Positions 19,443 through 31,689 of a DNA stretch of 64,000 bases are shown here, in pieces; within the stretch, counting starts at the first letter, position 1, and each line of letters starts with the position of its first letter. The notes under the pieces were generated by a model. It made no database searches and had not been told where the DNA came from. It saw only the letters and a list, made by a program, of their open reading frames with translations. The stretch spans positions 3,045,501-3,109,500 of the forward strand of contig JAKZAP010000017.1 of the NCBI GenBank assembly GCA_023053575.1, in the 5' to 3' direction. The DNA comes from Branchinecta lynchi (Eukaryota > Arthropoda > Branchiopoda > Anostraca > Branchinectidae). The translations under genes were made by a program, and so were the position numbers.

Positions 19443-22400
19443 TCAATATTCTGCCAACAGATGAGTTTTAATTTTCTTTTTCAAAGTGATCAATGATCGG
19501 TCCTGTTCAAAAAGGTCTTTAAACTTGTTCCAAACTCCAATAACTATATTCCTTATCGAAAAACGAGACCTCTCTGTGATGATTAGAGGCTGGCGTATTT
19601 TCGAAGCCGATCGGGTCTCATAAGCAGGCAATACCACATCTTCCGGGAATAAATTAATAGATGTGAAATAACTAGGTAATGCACCCTGGCGATACCTTAC
19701 CATGAACAAAAATGCGTGAAATGTAACAAAATGATCTAATGGTAAAATATTTAAAAATAAATACAAGCTTTTAGTTGGGGATTTACCGGGATAAGATAAA
19801 GGGGAAGGTAGCATATTTTTCAAAATCCGAAGTGCTTTATTTTGTTGCCTCTGCAGTGGAGATATGTGAACTTTAAAAGTGTTTGAAAAAATCAGAGGAC
19901 AGTAGTTTAGGTAAGAATGGACTAGTGAATAGTAAACTGATTTCAGCGCATTTAATGGAAGAAGAAATTTTAGATGATGCATAATCCCCACATTTCTTCC
20001 CAGCTTAAGTCTCAGAGTATTAGTGTGAAATTTCCAGGACAAATTTGAATCAATGAGTATCCCCAGATAACGGATACAATCCACACGCATTATGACTCCG
20101 TCCGAACCAGGGATAGCTAGAGCTAGAAGGCTCGAGCATGCCCTTGATACACGTGAATATACCATAAACTTGGTTTTGTCGAAGTTAATGCTTAGCCTAT
20201 TTACACTGAACCAATTCACTAAGTTTTTAAAAGCGCATGAAAGGTTTTTCCTCAATACTTGCTCGTCGGATCCGGATACACTACAACCCGTATCGTCGGC
20301 AAAGAGGATGTTTAGACCTAACCCGTCGACGCACTTGTTGATATCATTAACGTATATTAAGAACAGTAACGGTCCAAGTATAGATCCTTGCGGCACACCG
20401 ACTTTTTCAGACTGTCCAACTGGGGTTGATACCACGTCACCGCCATCTACGTACTGCTTACGCCCGCATAAATACGACATGATTAGTTCGTTAGCTGGTC
20501 CTCTTAGCCCACAATTCTTTAGTTTTGAAGACAGGATTCTGTGACAAATCGTGTCAAATGCCTTTTTTATATCGATGAATATAGTAGCAGGGATGTCACC
20601 ACGGTCAAGGGCCTCATGGACAAACTGTGTTACCGCAATTATAGCATGTTCCGTTGAGTGGCCCTTACGAAATCCAAATTGTGTAGGGCAAAAGAAACCA
20701 ATTTTTACTAAAAACTGTACTATCCTAGTGTATAGACATTTTTCAATCGCTTTTCCGAAAGCTGATAGAATCGAGATCGGTCTATAATTCGACGGATTCT
20801 TCTTGTCACCACCCTTGTGTAGCGCTATTATTCTAGCAGATTTCAAACAAGATGGGAAGACTCCGTGCTTAAAAGATAGGTTTATTATATGCACTAACAT
20901 ATCAACAATAGACGGGATTGTAATTTTTAGTAGATTAGTAGAGGTTCCGTCCGTTCCTTCTGACGATCCGTTTTTCATCTGAGACACAAGTTGGAGTAAT
21001 TCATGCCGTGAAACAGGAGTTAAGAATATTGAGCATTCTGAAGCTGAGGGAAGAAAAGTCGTAAAGTCCTGTTCGGTAGGGCCATACGATTGGGATGAAC
21101 TTGCCGTCTCCTCTCCTATCTGCGCAAAATGATGATTCAGTGCATCAACAACTGCTTGCTTTCCTTGTATGACTTTATCTACGTTGTTGATGACGATTTC
21201 TTTTGGTAGAGTCTGCTCCTTCTTCTTTCCGAGACAACCGTTGATAAGATCCCATGTTTTTTTGGGTGACCCTTGTGCCTCCCCGAACGCTTTTGCAAAA
21301 TAATTCTTTTTCTCAGTTCTTAATACTCTCGTAAGGCAGTTTCGATAACTTTTGAATGCTAGCAGTGTTTGTGCATCAGGTTTGGCTATATACTGTTTGA
21401 ATAATTTGTTCTTTGTTTTTATTGATTGAAGCATTCCCGGCGTTATCCATGGTTTCCTTGGTTTAGCATAGCGTTTGTGGCCGGCAACGGTTCGTGGGCA
21501 TGCCTGGTTAAGCGCAGATGTGAATTTGTTGGTTAAGTAGTCAGCTGCGGTATCCACGTCGTCGCAATCCAAACAGGGTGACGGGTCAATCAACGATATA
21601 AGATCCTTCAGTTTAGTAATGGATGATGCATCGAGACGCCGGCTTTTCGTCTTACGCGGGTTGTTTATCATCCGTTCGATTTTTAGATCAGTAATCAGCA
21701 TAAAGTGATCCGAAGTGTCACACACAACTAGATTGCATGAGCTAATTTGGAAATTTACGAGAATGTTGTCAATCAGAGCTCCAGTAGACTCCGTCACTCT
21801 TGTGGGAATGCGACAACACGGCAACAAACCAGATGACAGGGATGAAGACAGGAAGTTAGTTGCCTGCGTCGAGGGATGCGACGATGTAGAACTTAGCTGC
21901 TGATTGACCAGGAGATCCACGTTAAAATCACCCATAAACACCATCTTCGTCTTTTTCTGGGCTAACGTACATGTGAGTTCGTCAAATTTTTCGAGAAATT
22001 TCGACACGGAAGAACTAGGAGGCCTGTAAATTACACAACAATTTATTTTCTCAACTGCAGTCTCAATTTCAATCAATAAAAATTCAAATAATAGGTCTTC
22101 GTGCAGATGATCCAGATCGTTAAGAATTCTATGGGGAATTTCTTTCTTAACAAAAATAGCTAGACCTCCTTTACTCTTCACAGTCCTGTTTTTACATATA
22201 AAATTGTATCCGGGGATATTTACCAAGTTCTGTGTACATTCATTTGTGAATGTTTCGCATGCACCAAAAAGATCAATCATTTTACTAGGAAGAAATGCAG
22301 AAAGTGGGTCTAGACTACTCATCAACCCACAACAGTTCAAAAACGCCAATCTCAATCCACCCGAAAAAGGCCTCTCAATATCTTCAGGGAGTAGGTATTT

Positions 22401-22544
22401 ATTATGCGGAAGGTTCTTAATTAAATCATCATTATCATCATCAAATCTCAATAATAAATTCTCTAGGTCCAACGGATTTTTTTCAAATTCACTTAGTCGA
22501 TCCGACAGCTTGCCACAACCGGTATTACTATCTAAAATAATCAC
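19443..22544 (-). CDS. LINE ORF2: endonuclease and reverse transcriptase
   Basis: An open frame of about 1033 codons. It holds an apurinic-type endonuclease: LAFLNCCGLMS near residue 70, GGLAIFVKK, the GDFNVDLL box, and SDHFMLI at its end. The reverse transcriptase follows: NYRPISILSAFGK, FGFRKGHSTEHA, FIDIKKAFDT, GVPQGSILGPLLFLIYVNDI and the catalytic FADDT. A C-terminal region with a weak C/H pattern completes it. The product nicks target DNA and copies element RNA by target-primed reverse transcription. The frame opens after a stop with GTG rather than ATG, so the true start is unclear. The first in-frame ATG lies inside the endonuclease. No internal stop or frameshift is seen, which suggests a recent insertion. 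Confidence 0.9.
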   Translation of the reverse strand: MIILDSNTGCGKLSDRLSEFEKNPLDLENLLLRFDDDNDDLIKNLPHNKYLLPEDIERPFSGGLRLAFLNCCGLMSSLDPLSAFLPSKMIDLFGACETFTNECTQNLVNIPGYNFICKNRTVKSKGGLAIFVKKEIPHRILNDLDHLHEDLLFEFLLIEIETAVEKINCCVIYRPPSSSVSKFLEKFDELTCTLAQKKTKMVFMGDFNVDLLVNQQLSSTSSHPSTQATNFLSSSLSSGLLPCCRIPTRVTESTGALIDNILVNFQISSCNLVVCDTSDHFMLITDLKIERMINNPRKTKSRRLDASSITKLKDLISLIDPSPCLDCDDVDTAADYLTNKFTSALNQACPRTVAGHKRYAKPRKPWITPGMLQSIKTKNKLFKQYIAKPDAQTLLAFKSYRNCLTRVLRTEKKNYFAKAFGEAQGSPKKTWDLINGCLGKKKEQTLPKEIVINNVDKVIQGKQAVVDALNHHFAQIGEETASSSQSYGPTEQDFTTFLPSASECSIFLTPVSRHELLQLVSQMKNGSSEGTDGTSTNLLKITIPSIVDMLVHIINLSFKHGVFPSCLKSARIIALHKGGDKKNPSNYRPISILSAFGKAIEKCLYTRIVQFLVKIGFFCPTQFGFRKGHSTEHAIIAVTQFVHEALDRGDIPATIFIDIKKAFDTICHRILSSKLKNCGLRGPANELIMSYLCGRKQYVDGGDVVSTPVGQSEKVGVPQGSILGPLLFLIYVNDINKCVDGLGLNILFADDTGCSVSGSDEQVLRKNLSCAFKNLVNWFSVNRLSINFDKTKFMVYSRVSRACSSLLALAIPGSDGVIMRVDCIRYLGILIDSNLSWKFHTNTLRLKLGRNVGIMHHLKFLLPLNALKSVYYSLVHSYLNYCPLIFSNTFKVHISPLQRQQNKALRILKNMLPSPLSYPGKSPTKSLYLFLNILPLDHFVTFHAFLFMVRYRQGALPSYFTSINLFPEDVVLPAYETRSASKIRQPLIITERSRFSIRNIVIGVWNKFKDLFEQDRSLITLKKKIKTHLLAEY

Positions 22545-22831
22545 TTACCAAAGGCATCAGTGGGGAATCTGGTATGACGTGAATAAGTTCAGTATTCAAA
22601 CCTTTAGGATGAGACGAGGAACGCAGACCGGTGATCAGTCCGGTAGTACGCTGAAAATAAGACAGAGGCAGAAGCGGAACCTTGATTATGAAATGCATAA
22701 CTAATGCTACGAAAACAAAACAAAAATGGAACAAAATAAGCACTTGAACAGATACGGGAAAAGACATGATGAATCACTTTTCAAGAAAGAAAACAGAAAA
22801 AAACAAAAAACAGAAGCGGCAATACACTAAC

Positions 22832-23545
22832 TTAAGCGAGTTGTATAATTTCCCAGTCGCTCGCATCACCCGATTTTGCCTCAAGCCAGAGTTTCGATCC
22901 CCGTTGTTTAACACGTGTGTACTTGGCTGTACCACCATCTCGAAGTTCTTTGCCCTTTGCAAGTAGCGAGTTTCGTAGAATGTTCAGCTTGGGAGGGAGA
23001 TCGGAACAGATTCGGACATCACTATTTTTCAGCTTCCCAACTGATTGCAATATCAGCTGCACACTCTTTTCGTTCGACAAGGCGATGAACACTGGTCGGG
23101 GTTTCTGCTTATTCGGCTGCTTGCGACTAGTCACGTTAATGTTCTTTTTATCAGGCATCCTGTAACACTTTGCGAGTTGAATACCTTCACTAATAGCTAG
23201 TTTATTTGACAGCAAATCCGTCACACTATCTTCAACTGACTGAGTTGACCTTTCTGCTGGCAATCCGTGAATAATCAGGTTGTGTTTCCTGTCTTTCACG
23301 TCTATTTCTAGCAGCTGGTTTTCCAACTGATCACAACGCGACTTATGGGAATTAATTTCAGTTTCAAGACCTGATATTCGCGTATCTTGTTCGCTTGCGG
23401 TCTTTTTTAGAGTTCCTATCTCCTCAGCCATATCTTTCAGCTGCTTGGACAGATGAGACTGAGTCTTGATTACTGTGTCGAGTTTTTCATTCAGTAGTTT
23501 CATTGATTCCTCGAACTTTTTCTGTGTTATCGGTGATGATGCCAT
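22832..23545 (-). CDS. LINE ORF1 protein
   Basis: A 237-residue protein with an ATG at 23545. Residues 10-90 form a coiled coil with regular leucine spacing. Then comes an RRM-like segment starting KHNLIIHGLP and a C-terminal domain with LRNSLLAKGKELRDGG and KLWLEAK. This is the classic ORF1p layout, an RNA-binding trimer that packages element RNA. It lies about 290 bp upstream of ORF2 on the same strand. The decayed plus-strand relative at 11687-12619 has the same architecture but little direct identity. Confidence 0.85.
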   Translation of the reverse strand: MASSPITQKKFEESMKLLNEKLDTVIKTQSHLSKQLKDMAEEIGTLKKTASEQDTRISGLETEINSHKSRCDQLENQLLEIDVKDRKHNLIIHGLPAERSTQSVEDSVTDLLSNKLAISEGIQLAKCYRMPDKKNINVTSRKQPNKQKPRPVFIALSNEKSVQLILQSVGKLKNSDVRICSDLPPKLNILRNSLLAKGKELRDGGTAKYTRVKQRGSKLWLEAKSGDASDWEIIQLA

Positions 23546-23816
23546 ACTTCTAATATTAACTATAAGCCGCTTCTATCGGACTTCAGTTCGAAGCCAGTTT
23601 GTTACGCAACAACTTCAAACGGAGACTTACTGGCAAGGGGGGTGTATTGCGACCCCCCACTTTCCAAAAAACCGATCCAAATATTTGTTATCCACGTCTC
23701 TCTCGGCTACCGCTGATCAGCAACTATGAGAAACTCGTTTATAAAGCTTGACTACCGGTCTCCGTGAATGACCAGGCACGACTGAATGACCAGGCACGAC
23801 TGCGTGGAAACAGATC

Positions 23817-26262
23817 TTTTGGGGAATCCTAAAACATGAGTGGAGGGATACCTATGACATCGCAAAAGTTGTCCGCCCGTCTGTAGGCACGATAACCCTC
23901 GAAGGGAATGAGATATTTTGATGAAACTTGGTGTAAGGGTTCTTTGAGTCAAGAGTAAGGTCGAGTTCTTAGGCGGGCTCTGTAGCCCTACATTTAGGGG
24001 CGGGGGAGGGGGTTCAGATTAAGGGGCAAAAGAAAATATTTTGAAACGCTAATGTGATAGTCGATTATGGAGTAAGAAGACATGCTAAACACGATGGTCA
24101 AAACTATTTTGTCATCGGACAAGTAGTTCGCCCGGAATCCGGCCCAACCGGAAAGTTTTAAAGTAAAAGTTTTATTTTAAAGTTGATTAGATGTCTGATA
24201 TAGGGGTAGGAAGACATGCTGAACACGATGGTGAAATCCATTTTCTCGATGGACGAGTAGTTCGCCCGGAATCCGGCCCAAACCGGATAATTTGTTAAAA
24301 TTAAAAGTTTTATTTCGAGTTGATTAGATGTTCGATTTAGGGCAAGAACATGCTGAACATTTATGTGAAAACAATTTTCTACCCAGACATGTAGTTCGCC
24401 CGGAATCCGGCCAAAACCGGAAAATTGTTAAAAGTTAAAGTGTTATTTGCAGTTGATTAGATATCCGATGTAGGGGTAAGAAGAGATGCTGAATCTGTGT
24501 GTGACAATCATTTTTTACCCGGACATATAGTTCGACCGGAATCTGGCTCGAGTCGAAAAATTTGTTAAAGTTAAATATTTATTTGAAGTTGATTAGATGC
24601 TCATTATTGGGGAAAGAAGGTACCCCGAGCTCGTTTTTGAGCTTTCTTTTTTACCGGACAAGTAGTTCCGGAGTTCGGCCGAAACTGGGAAGTTGGCAGA
24701 AGTGGCAGGAAGTTTTCGTCAAAACAGATATGACTTGTAGGGGTTGCTAAACACGATGGTGAAAACTATTTTGTCATCGGAAAGTAGTTCGCCCGGAATC
24801 CGGCCCAACCGGAAAGTTTTAAAGTAACAGTTTTATTTAAAGTTGATTAGATGTCTGATTTAGGGGTAGGAAGACATGCTGAACACGATGGTGAAATCCA
24901 TTTTCTCGATGGACGAGTAGTTCGCCCGGAATCCGGCCCAAACCGGATAATTTGTTAAAATTAAAAGTTTTATTTCGAGTTGATTAGATGTTCGATTTAG
25001 GGCAAGAAGACATGCTGAACATTTATGTGAAAACAATTTTCTACCCAGACATGTAGTTCGCCCGGAATCCGGCCAAAACCGGAAAATTGTTAAAAGTTAA
25101 AGTGTTATTTGCAGTTGATTAGATATCCGATGTAGGGGTAAGAAGAGATGCTGAATCTGTGTGTGACAATCATTTTTTACCCGGACATAGGCCTATAGTT
25201 CGACCGGAATCTGGCTCGAGTCGAAAAATTTGTTAAAGTTAAATATTTATTTGAAGTTGATTAGATGCTCATTATTGGTGAAAGAAGGTACCCCGAGCTC
25301 GTTTTTGAGCTTTCTTTTTTACCGGACAAGTAGTTCCGGAGTTCGGCCGAAACCGGGAAGTTGGCAGAAGTGGCAGGAAGTTTTCGTCAAAACAGATATG
25401 ACTTGTAGGGGTTGCTAAACACGATGGTGAAAACTATTTTGTCATCAGAAAGTAGTTCGCCCGGAATCCGGCCCAACCGGAAAGTTTTAAAAGTAAAAGT
25501 TTTATTTAAAGTTGATTAGATGTCTGATTTAGGGGTAGAAAGACATGCTGAACACGATGGTGAAATCCATTTTCTCGATGGACGAGTAGTTCGCCCGGAA
25601 TCCGGCCCAAACCGGATAATTTGTTAAAATTAAAAGTTTTATTTCGAGTTGATTAGATGTTCGATTTAGGGCAAGAAGACATGCTGAACATTTATGTGAA
25701 AACAATTTTCTACCCAGACATGTAGTTCGCCCGGAATCCGGCCAAAACCGGAAAATTGTTAAAAGTTAAAGTGTTATTTGCAGTTGATTAGATATCCGAT
25801 GTAGGGGTAAGAAGAGATGCTGAATCTGTGTGTGACAATCATTTTTTACCCGGACATATAGTTCGACCGGAATCTGGCTCGAGTCGAAAAATTTGTTAAA
25901 GTTAAATATTTATTTGAAGTTGATTAGATGCTCATTATTGGGGAAAGAAGGTACCCCGAGCTCCTTTTTGAGCTTTCTTTTTTACCGGACAAGTAGTTCC
26001 GGAGTTCGGCCGAAACCGGGAAGTTGGCAGAAGTGACAGGAAGTTTTCGTCAAAACAGATATGACTTGTAGGGGTAAACCCACATGCTGAATCCAAGTCT
26101 AAACTTGGTTTTCTCAGATGATTAGCTATTTGGCCTTAATCTGTTTTAATGGTAAAAATGTTCAAGGAGTCTGGGGAAGACTGATCTGGCGAAGACAAGA
26201 CCCAGTTGTCTGGATTAAATATTGAATTTTTGGGATCCCATCGAAACCTTTAGTCCTGTTTT
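23817..26262 (+). mobile_element. GGATCCC-bounded repeat element, copy 1, with tandem core
   Basis: It starts with a conserved leader (GAGTGGAGGGATACCTATGA, then CGTCTGT words and CACGATAACCCTCGAAGGG). A tandem core follows, and the end is TTTTTGGGATCCCATCGAAA. The same leader and end occur in copies at 29776-31190 and 32655-33790. No coding capacity. The organisation (fixed ends, central tandem repeats) recalls non-autonomous Helitron/Helentron relatives, but I cannot show their termini. The terminal GGATCCC is an inverted motif. Confidence 0.6.
24083..26080 (+). repeat. higher-order satellite: three about 665-bp units of five about 133-bp monomers
   Basis: The phrase GCTAAACACGATGGT starts units at 24083, 24745 and 25413 (662 and 668 bp apart). 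Within each unit five diverged monomers share GTTGATTAGATG and TAGTTCGCCCGGAATCCGGC-like phrases. Units are nearly identical to each other while monomers differ, so the array grew by duplication of the five-monomer block. Short ORFs at 24562 and 25230 repeat with the unit and are not genes. Confidence 0.9.
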
Positions 26263-27726
26263 CGTCGTCATCAGATAACATGATATTGCACGGTTTGATC
26301 GATCCGAGATGTTCAACCGTTCACACTACTTAGCTTTGCCAACAAAAACACAAAAAGGAAAAACGAAATGTGGATCCGGTTTACAAAGGAGAAGATTGCT
26401 CAATTTGATCCGGAACTAACCGGCCAACAAAGAACTAAACATCGTCGTTTCCAGGAAAACTGCTATTCCAAGTTCCCGCGATCGCCATTGTGGCTAGTCT
26501 GTGGAGGTGGATTTCTTAGAAACCGACTAAACGCCTCCGCTTGAATGTTATTCAACAAGAAAGGATACGTCAATTCTGACAAGGATACAAGAGACAAGAG
26601 CTAAAAGCACATATGGCACTTGCAAGCCTGGTTCAGAGGATGAAAGTAGGAATTTGCAAAGTTGTGAGTTTGCTCTGATCATTTGTAGGCAAAACCCTTG
26701 AGATAAGAATGACCAAGGCCCTTGGAAATCCCGAGAATGTATCGTTTGGTAAAAAGTATGTAGTTTTTTCACTTGGCTGTAATGATTGCACTCTCAGGGC
26801 GCTAGAATTTCATCTGTAAACAAAACCACTGAGGCAAAACAATAATGGGCCCTTGGGGATCATTAATACACATCGTTTGGTCAAAAGTCTTTTTTTTCAC
26901 TTTTCGGTTAAGATACGTACTTTAAGGGTGCTAGAAGTTCAATTTTAAGCAACATTCTTGTGGCACAGGTGATCATGGGCCGAAATTGACTGTTTATCCA
27001 AAGTACTTTTTTGACTTCGCGGTTAAGATGCTGACTTTAAAGGACACCTCATCCCTATCTTTATGATTTCCGTCAACATTGTCTGCAGAAAACCCAATCC
27101 AGATACGAAATAGTGATTCGAAGCTATGATTTTTGCTCCATTTTGCATCTGTCCTTATTTCAGTACCGAACAATTTAAGAAATGAACAATGTCTCCAATC
27201 AACCCTTCTTCTGGAATGTTTTTTAACCAGCTAGGCCCAACCGTACATCTAGAAAGAATTCCAATACGATCCGGCCAGCGCTGTACAAGATTTGAATGAA
27301 TTGCGAATTTGTCTTGGAGTCTGCATGTGCAAACGTCCAAAACGAACAACCCTATTTTGAAAACGTCACGCTCAGGAGAAGAATGCTCTCCGTGGCCATG
27401 CCCGTAAATGCATTCTCCATGGTGTGTGTTTCATTAATAATAATAATTTATTTCTTACCCACAAATTCAAGAGGAAAAACAAGTGGAGTACAATAAAGAA
27501 AAAGAAAGGAAACAGATACTAAAATAACTATACATACAAAAACACTAGCACATAAACAAGTGGGTAAGGGGGTGGTGTGGTGAAAACCGAGAGTGTGCTG
27601 AACCCGACAGCTTCCTGTGTAGCATTAGTAATTTCTCCGAAATATCTGGAACACCGTACGTACGCTTAATTACTCTATTTCGAATAATTACTCTACTCTA
27701 TTCCATTGTTCAGGTGTCCTTTAAGG
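26263..27726. other. gene-free stretch with about 115-bp imperfect tandem repeat
   Basis: From about 26630 to 27040, phrases of the type GGCGCTAGAATTTCA, AAAACC-TTGAG-AAAA, and TCGTTTGGT-AAAAGT-TTTTTTCACTT recur three or four times. The same unit resumes at 28506-28640, so the hAT MITE at 27727-28505 is inserted in this array. At 27432-27470 a reverse-oriented LINE-type tail (ATTATTATTAT with AATAAATT on minus) is visible. Confidence 0.6.
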
Positions 27727-28505
27727 CAGTGGTTTCCAACCGGTGGTACGTGTACCCCAAGGGGTACGCGAGACCCTTGCAAGGGGTACGCGAAGGAACC
27801 AAAATTGGTTTAGTAGCTGTAGCTTCAAAATCTGGTCTATGAATGTCGAAAGCGTAACATTATCTGCAGAGTAGCACCAGCCAAAATGTATCTTAAGGGG
27901 CAAGGTATTTTTACTGAATGACAGATAATTTTTACCAACTTTATTTGTTTGAATAACTGCTATTACGAAAAATCATGGCTCTCTTCTTTTTAATCGTCTG
28001 GCCTACCTTTTTTTTTTTGGGGGGGGGGGGGGGGGGTCAACCTGTGCGTGACGCCTCTGACTAAAAGCCCAAGTGAAAGTCAGTGAAATAATGTTGATTC
28101 CAAAGAGGCTAGCCTACTGCCGTAAAATCTGTTCCTGTGTCAAACAATATTATATCAAGAAGAATCGTAGACATTGCAAGTGATATTGTCATTCAGGTTG
28201 CGAATTAAGCCAACAAAAAAGTTTGCGATGAAGCTTGATGAAAGCGTGGAGAATATCAAAACCAAACGCAGAAACAGGCTGACTTTAAAAATATTGCCGT
28301 TAATGACGTCGAGACGAGATTCGACAAAATTTTAGCTACACAGCAGCCTCTATAGTGATTGCCTCATTAATTTGTATATATTTCTACAATGCCTTGTCAC
28401 CTATGATAATAAATATCGTCTTTTTGACGTTCTGAAATAGAAGGTACGCAATCTTTTCGAACCTTGATTAGGGGTACGGGGTACTGAAAAGGTTGGGAAC
28501 CACTG
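27727..28505. mobile_element. hAT-type non-autonomous transposon with 8-bp target duplication
   Basis: The ends CAGTGGTTTCCAACC and GGTTGGGAACCACTG form the TIRs typical of hAT elements. It is flanked by perfect 8-bp direct repeats CTTTAAGG (27719-27726 and 28506-28513). The 779-bp interior has no transposase frame. A G-run followed by GTGACGCCTCTG at 28021-28059 looks like the end of the other hAT-MITE family nested inside. Confidence 0.9.
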
Positions 28506-28513
28506 CTTTAAGG

Positions 28514-29469
28514 GAGCTAGAAATTAATTTGGAAGCAAAACCCTTGAGGTAAAAATCATTATGGGCTACAGTGGATCATGAAAATGTGAATTTTGCTTAA
28601 AAATATTTTTTATTTTTACTTGGCAGTTAAGACTAGGACTAAAACTACCTACTTTAGGTTGTTAAAACTACCTACTTCAGACTGTTGTTTTCTACAACAG
28701 TCTAACTGTACCCCATCTTCTTGCTATGTCTCCCATTTGGCAATTTTTTCTGCTTCTAATAAGAAAATGTTCACTGGATCTATTTTAAGTTTGCCAAGCA
28801 TCTGCTGCATTTGCCCCCTTGGACCAATAATTCTTTCTTGGCTTTTCAACTGGTTCTGCCTGTTAAGATTATTGATAAAAGTGTGGAAGATTTCAAATCT
28901 TCCGCTGGTAAACTGAAACCATGCACTAGTGGTCTTCCCTCTTCGTTTAATCTGAAGTTATGTTTGCGCTGTGTTTAAAGTTGAACTGAAAAGGGCAGAG
29001 ATGGGACAGTCTTTTTACCCCTCACTAATTCACTTAAAGAGGCTTGAAGACCCGATGAAAATGCGTTACTTCGTCGCTCCGCTATTCACGAATAGTCAGT
29101 TTTCAAATAGTGGAATTTCCCTGTCAGATTTGTGGTACTACCCACCTCGTATGCTTGACGGAAAAGATTTATGAAATGTTTTCGACCCGGCACTAAGCAA
29201 TCTTCACCAAACTTCTCACCGCCCACTTAAAAGTCGCGTTTGTGTTCAAATTCAAATATTCCGCGTCATAGTAGAATTCGCGCTGTGAGGACAGTCGTAG
29301 ATACTCTGGACCTCAGTACTAGAGAAGATATTGGAAAATAAGAAAGTCTCTTAGCAGAATCCAAATAACTCAGTGTACTCAACTAAATGACACGAAAATA
29401 AGTTTGCTTTTCAGTTAAACTTTAATGTAAAGTTTTGCTACTTGTGTTGTCTTGTTTCTTGTTGTCTTT
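28514..29469. other. gene-free stretch
   Basis: The remainder of the about 115-bp tandem repeat runs to about 28640, followed by unique AT-rich sequence. ORFs at 28593 and 28971 have no recognisable family or codon character. Confidence 0.3.
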
Positions 29470-31200
29470 GGGATAGGCTACCTATGACATTGCAAAAGTT
29501 GTCCGTCTGTCCGTCCGTCTGTAAGCACTATAGCTCTCGAAGGCAATGAGATATTTTGATGACACTTGGTGTGAGGATTCTTTGGGTCATCGGACAAGTC
29601 AAGTTCGTAGATGGGCTTTGTAGCCCTAAATTTAGGGGTCGGGGAGGGGGTTCAGATTAGGGGGAAAACAAAATATTTTATAACAGCTAATGTGATAGTT
29701 GATTATGGGGTAAGACATGCTGAACACGATGATGAAAACTATTTTCTCACTTCTGTCCGCATCTTTCTTCTGTTTTTGGGATCCCAAAACGTAAGTGGAG
29801 GGATACCTATGACATCGCAAAAGTTGTCCGTCTGTCCGTCCGTCCGTCCGTCTGTCCGTCCGTCTGTAAGCACGATAACTCTCGAAGGGAATGAGATATT
29901 TTGATGAAACTTGGTGTGAGGGTTCGTTGGGTCGTCGGACCAGTCAAGTTCGTAGATGGGCTTTGTAGCTCTACATTTAGGGGTGGGGGAGGGGATTCAA
30001 ATTAAGGGACAAACAAAATATTTTGAAACAGCTAATGTGATAGTCGATTATGGGATAAGAAGACACGCTGAACACGATGGTGAAAACCATTTTGGCATCG
30101 GACAAGTAGTTCGTCCGGAATCCGGCCAAAACCGGAAAGTTTGTTGAAAGTAAAAGTTTTATTTGAAGTTGATTAGATGTTCGATTTAGGGGTAGGAAGA
30201 CATGCTGAAGACGATGGTGAAAATTATTTTTTCGACGGACAAGTATTTCGCCCGGAATCCGGCCCAAACCGGAAAGTTTGTTCAAAGTAAAAGTTTTATT
30301 TGAAATTGATTAGATGTTCGATTTAGGGGTAGGAAGACATGCTGAAGACGACGGTGAAAACTATTTCCTCGACGGACAAGTATTTCGCCCAGAATCCGGC
30401 CCAAACCCGAAAGTTTGTTGAAAGTAAAAGTTTTATTTGAAGTTGATTAAATGTTCGATCTAGAGGTAGGAAGACATGCTGAAGACGATGGTGAAAACTA
30501 TTTTCTCGACGGGCAAGTATTTCGACCGGAATCCGGCCCAAACCGGAAAGTTTGTCAAAATTAAAAGTTTTATTTGGAGTTGATTAGATGTTCGATTTAG
30601 GGCAAGAAGACATGCTGAACACTTATGTGAAAACAAGTTTCTACCCGGACATGTAGTTCGTCCGGAATCCGGCCAAAACCGGAAAACTGTTGGAAGTCAA
30701 AGTTTTATTTCTAGTTGATCAGATACGCGATTTAGGGGTAAGAAGAGATGTTGAGTCCCTGTATGACAATCGTATTTTACCCGGACATATAGTTCGACCG
30801 GAATCCGGCTGGAATCGGAAAATTTGTTATAAGCTAAATTTCTATTTGAAGTTGATTAGATGTTCATTACTGGGGAAAGAAGATACCCTGATTTCGTCTT
30901 TGAGCTTTCTTTTTTCGCCGGACAAGTAGTTCTGGAGTTCGGCCGGAACCGGGAAATTGGCAGAAGTGGCAGGAAGTTTACGTCAAAACAGATATGACTT
31001 ATACGGTTAAACACACATGCTGAATCCAAATCTGAACTTGGTTTTCTCAGGTGATTAGCTATTTGGCCTTAATCTGTTTCTGAATTTTAATTGTAAAAAT
31101 GTTCAAGGAGTCTGGCGAAGAATGGATCTGGTTAAGACAAGACCCAGTTGTCTGGATCAGATATTGAATTTTTGGGATCCCATCGAAACCTTTGGTCTTG
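29470..31200 (+). mobile_element. GGATCCC-bounded repeat element, copy 2 (one copy nested in another's leader)
   Basis: A partial leader at 29476-29760 (GCAAAAGTTGTCCGTCTGTC) is followed at 29776 by a complete leader beginning GGGATCCCAAAACG. A core of about seven 133-bp monomers comes next, and the end at 31170-31190 is TTTTTGGGATCCCATCGAAA. The double leader shows two overlapping insertions or a duplication. No coding frame. Confidence 0.6.
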
Positions 31201-31689
31201 TTTAGTTACATGTCGTCTTATTGTCTGTTGGTTCCGCATCATTTTCCTGTTGTGATTGTGTTGGATTTTATGATTTAGTTTTGTTTTTTTCGCTGAGGAT
31301 GGTTTGCCGAAAGTGCAACCGAAATATCAGAAATTGTATTTATCCCTCGCACGTCATCTTGGAGGGGTAACTAGCTGACCAAGAAAAAAAACCGAAGTTC
31401 TCGTTTTTTCTATCTTATTTGAAACTTTGAATTTACGATGCCTTTGCTAATGACTATGTTGACGTGAAATGCAAATTTGGCATCGCTGCTGCGAATTATG
31501 AAAGCAATTTCTAAATACATTCTTACTCTACTACTACTATTCTACTGTTCATTCTGCGAAAAAAAAGATATTAAGGCATTGAAAACATCTTATTAAAACC
31601 ATTGAAAATTGTTGGTGTATATCCTTCGTTCGTGTCGCAATCAAAAATTAGTTTTTAAGTTCCGCGTTCAAGATGTCATTATATCAGAA

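Larger units (their letters stand above)
19062..23590 (-). mobile_element. nearly full-length LINE (CR1/Jockey superfamily, Daphne-like)
   Basis: On the minus strand the element reads ORF1 (23545-22832), ORF2 (22544-19443), a 3' UTR of about 380 bp, then AATAAAAGAACCTGAACCTG cut by the gap. The repeated AACCTG is probably the tandem 3' tail, like the AACCT tail of the LINE ending at 57488. The 5' boundary near 23590 is approximate. A long A/T run at 19288-19310 lies in the 3' UTR. Confidence 0.8.

Noticed and set aside
24562..25418. Two nearly identical 62-codon ORFs at 24562 and 25230
   Set aside because: They recur exactly with the 665-bp satellite unit and have no coding character.
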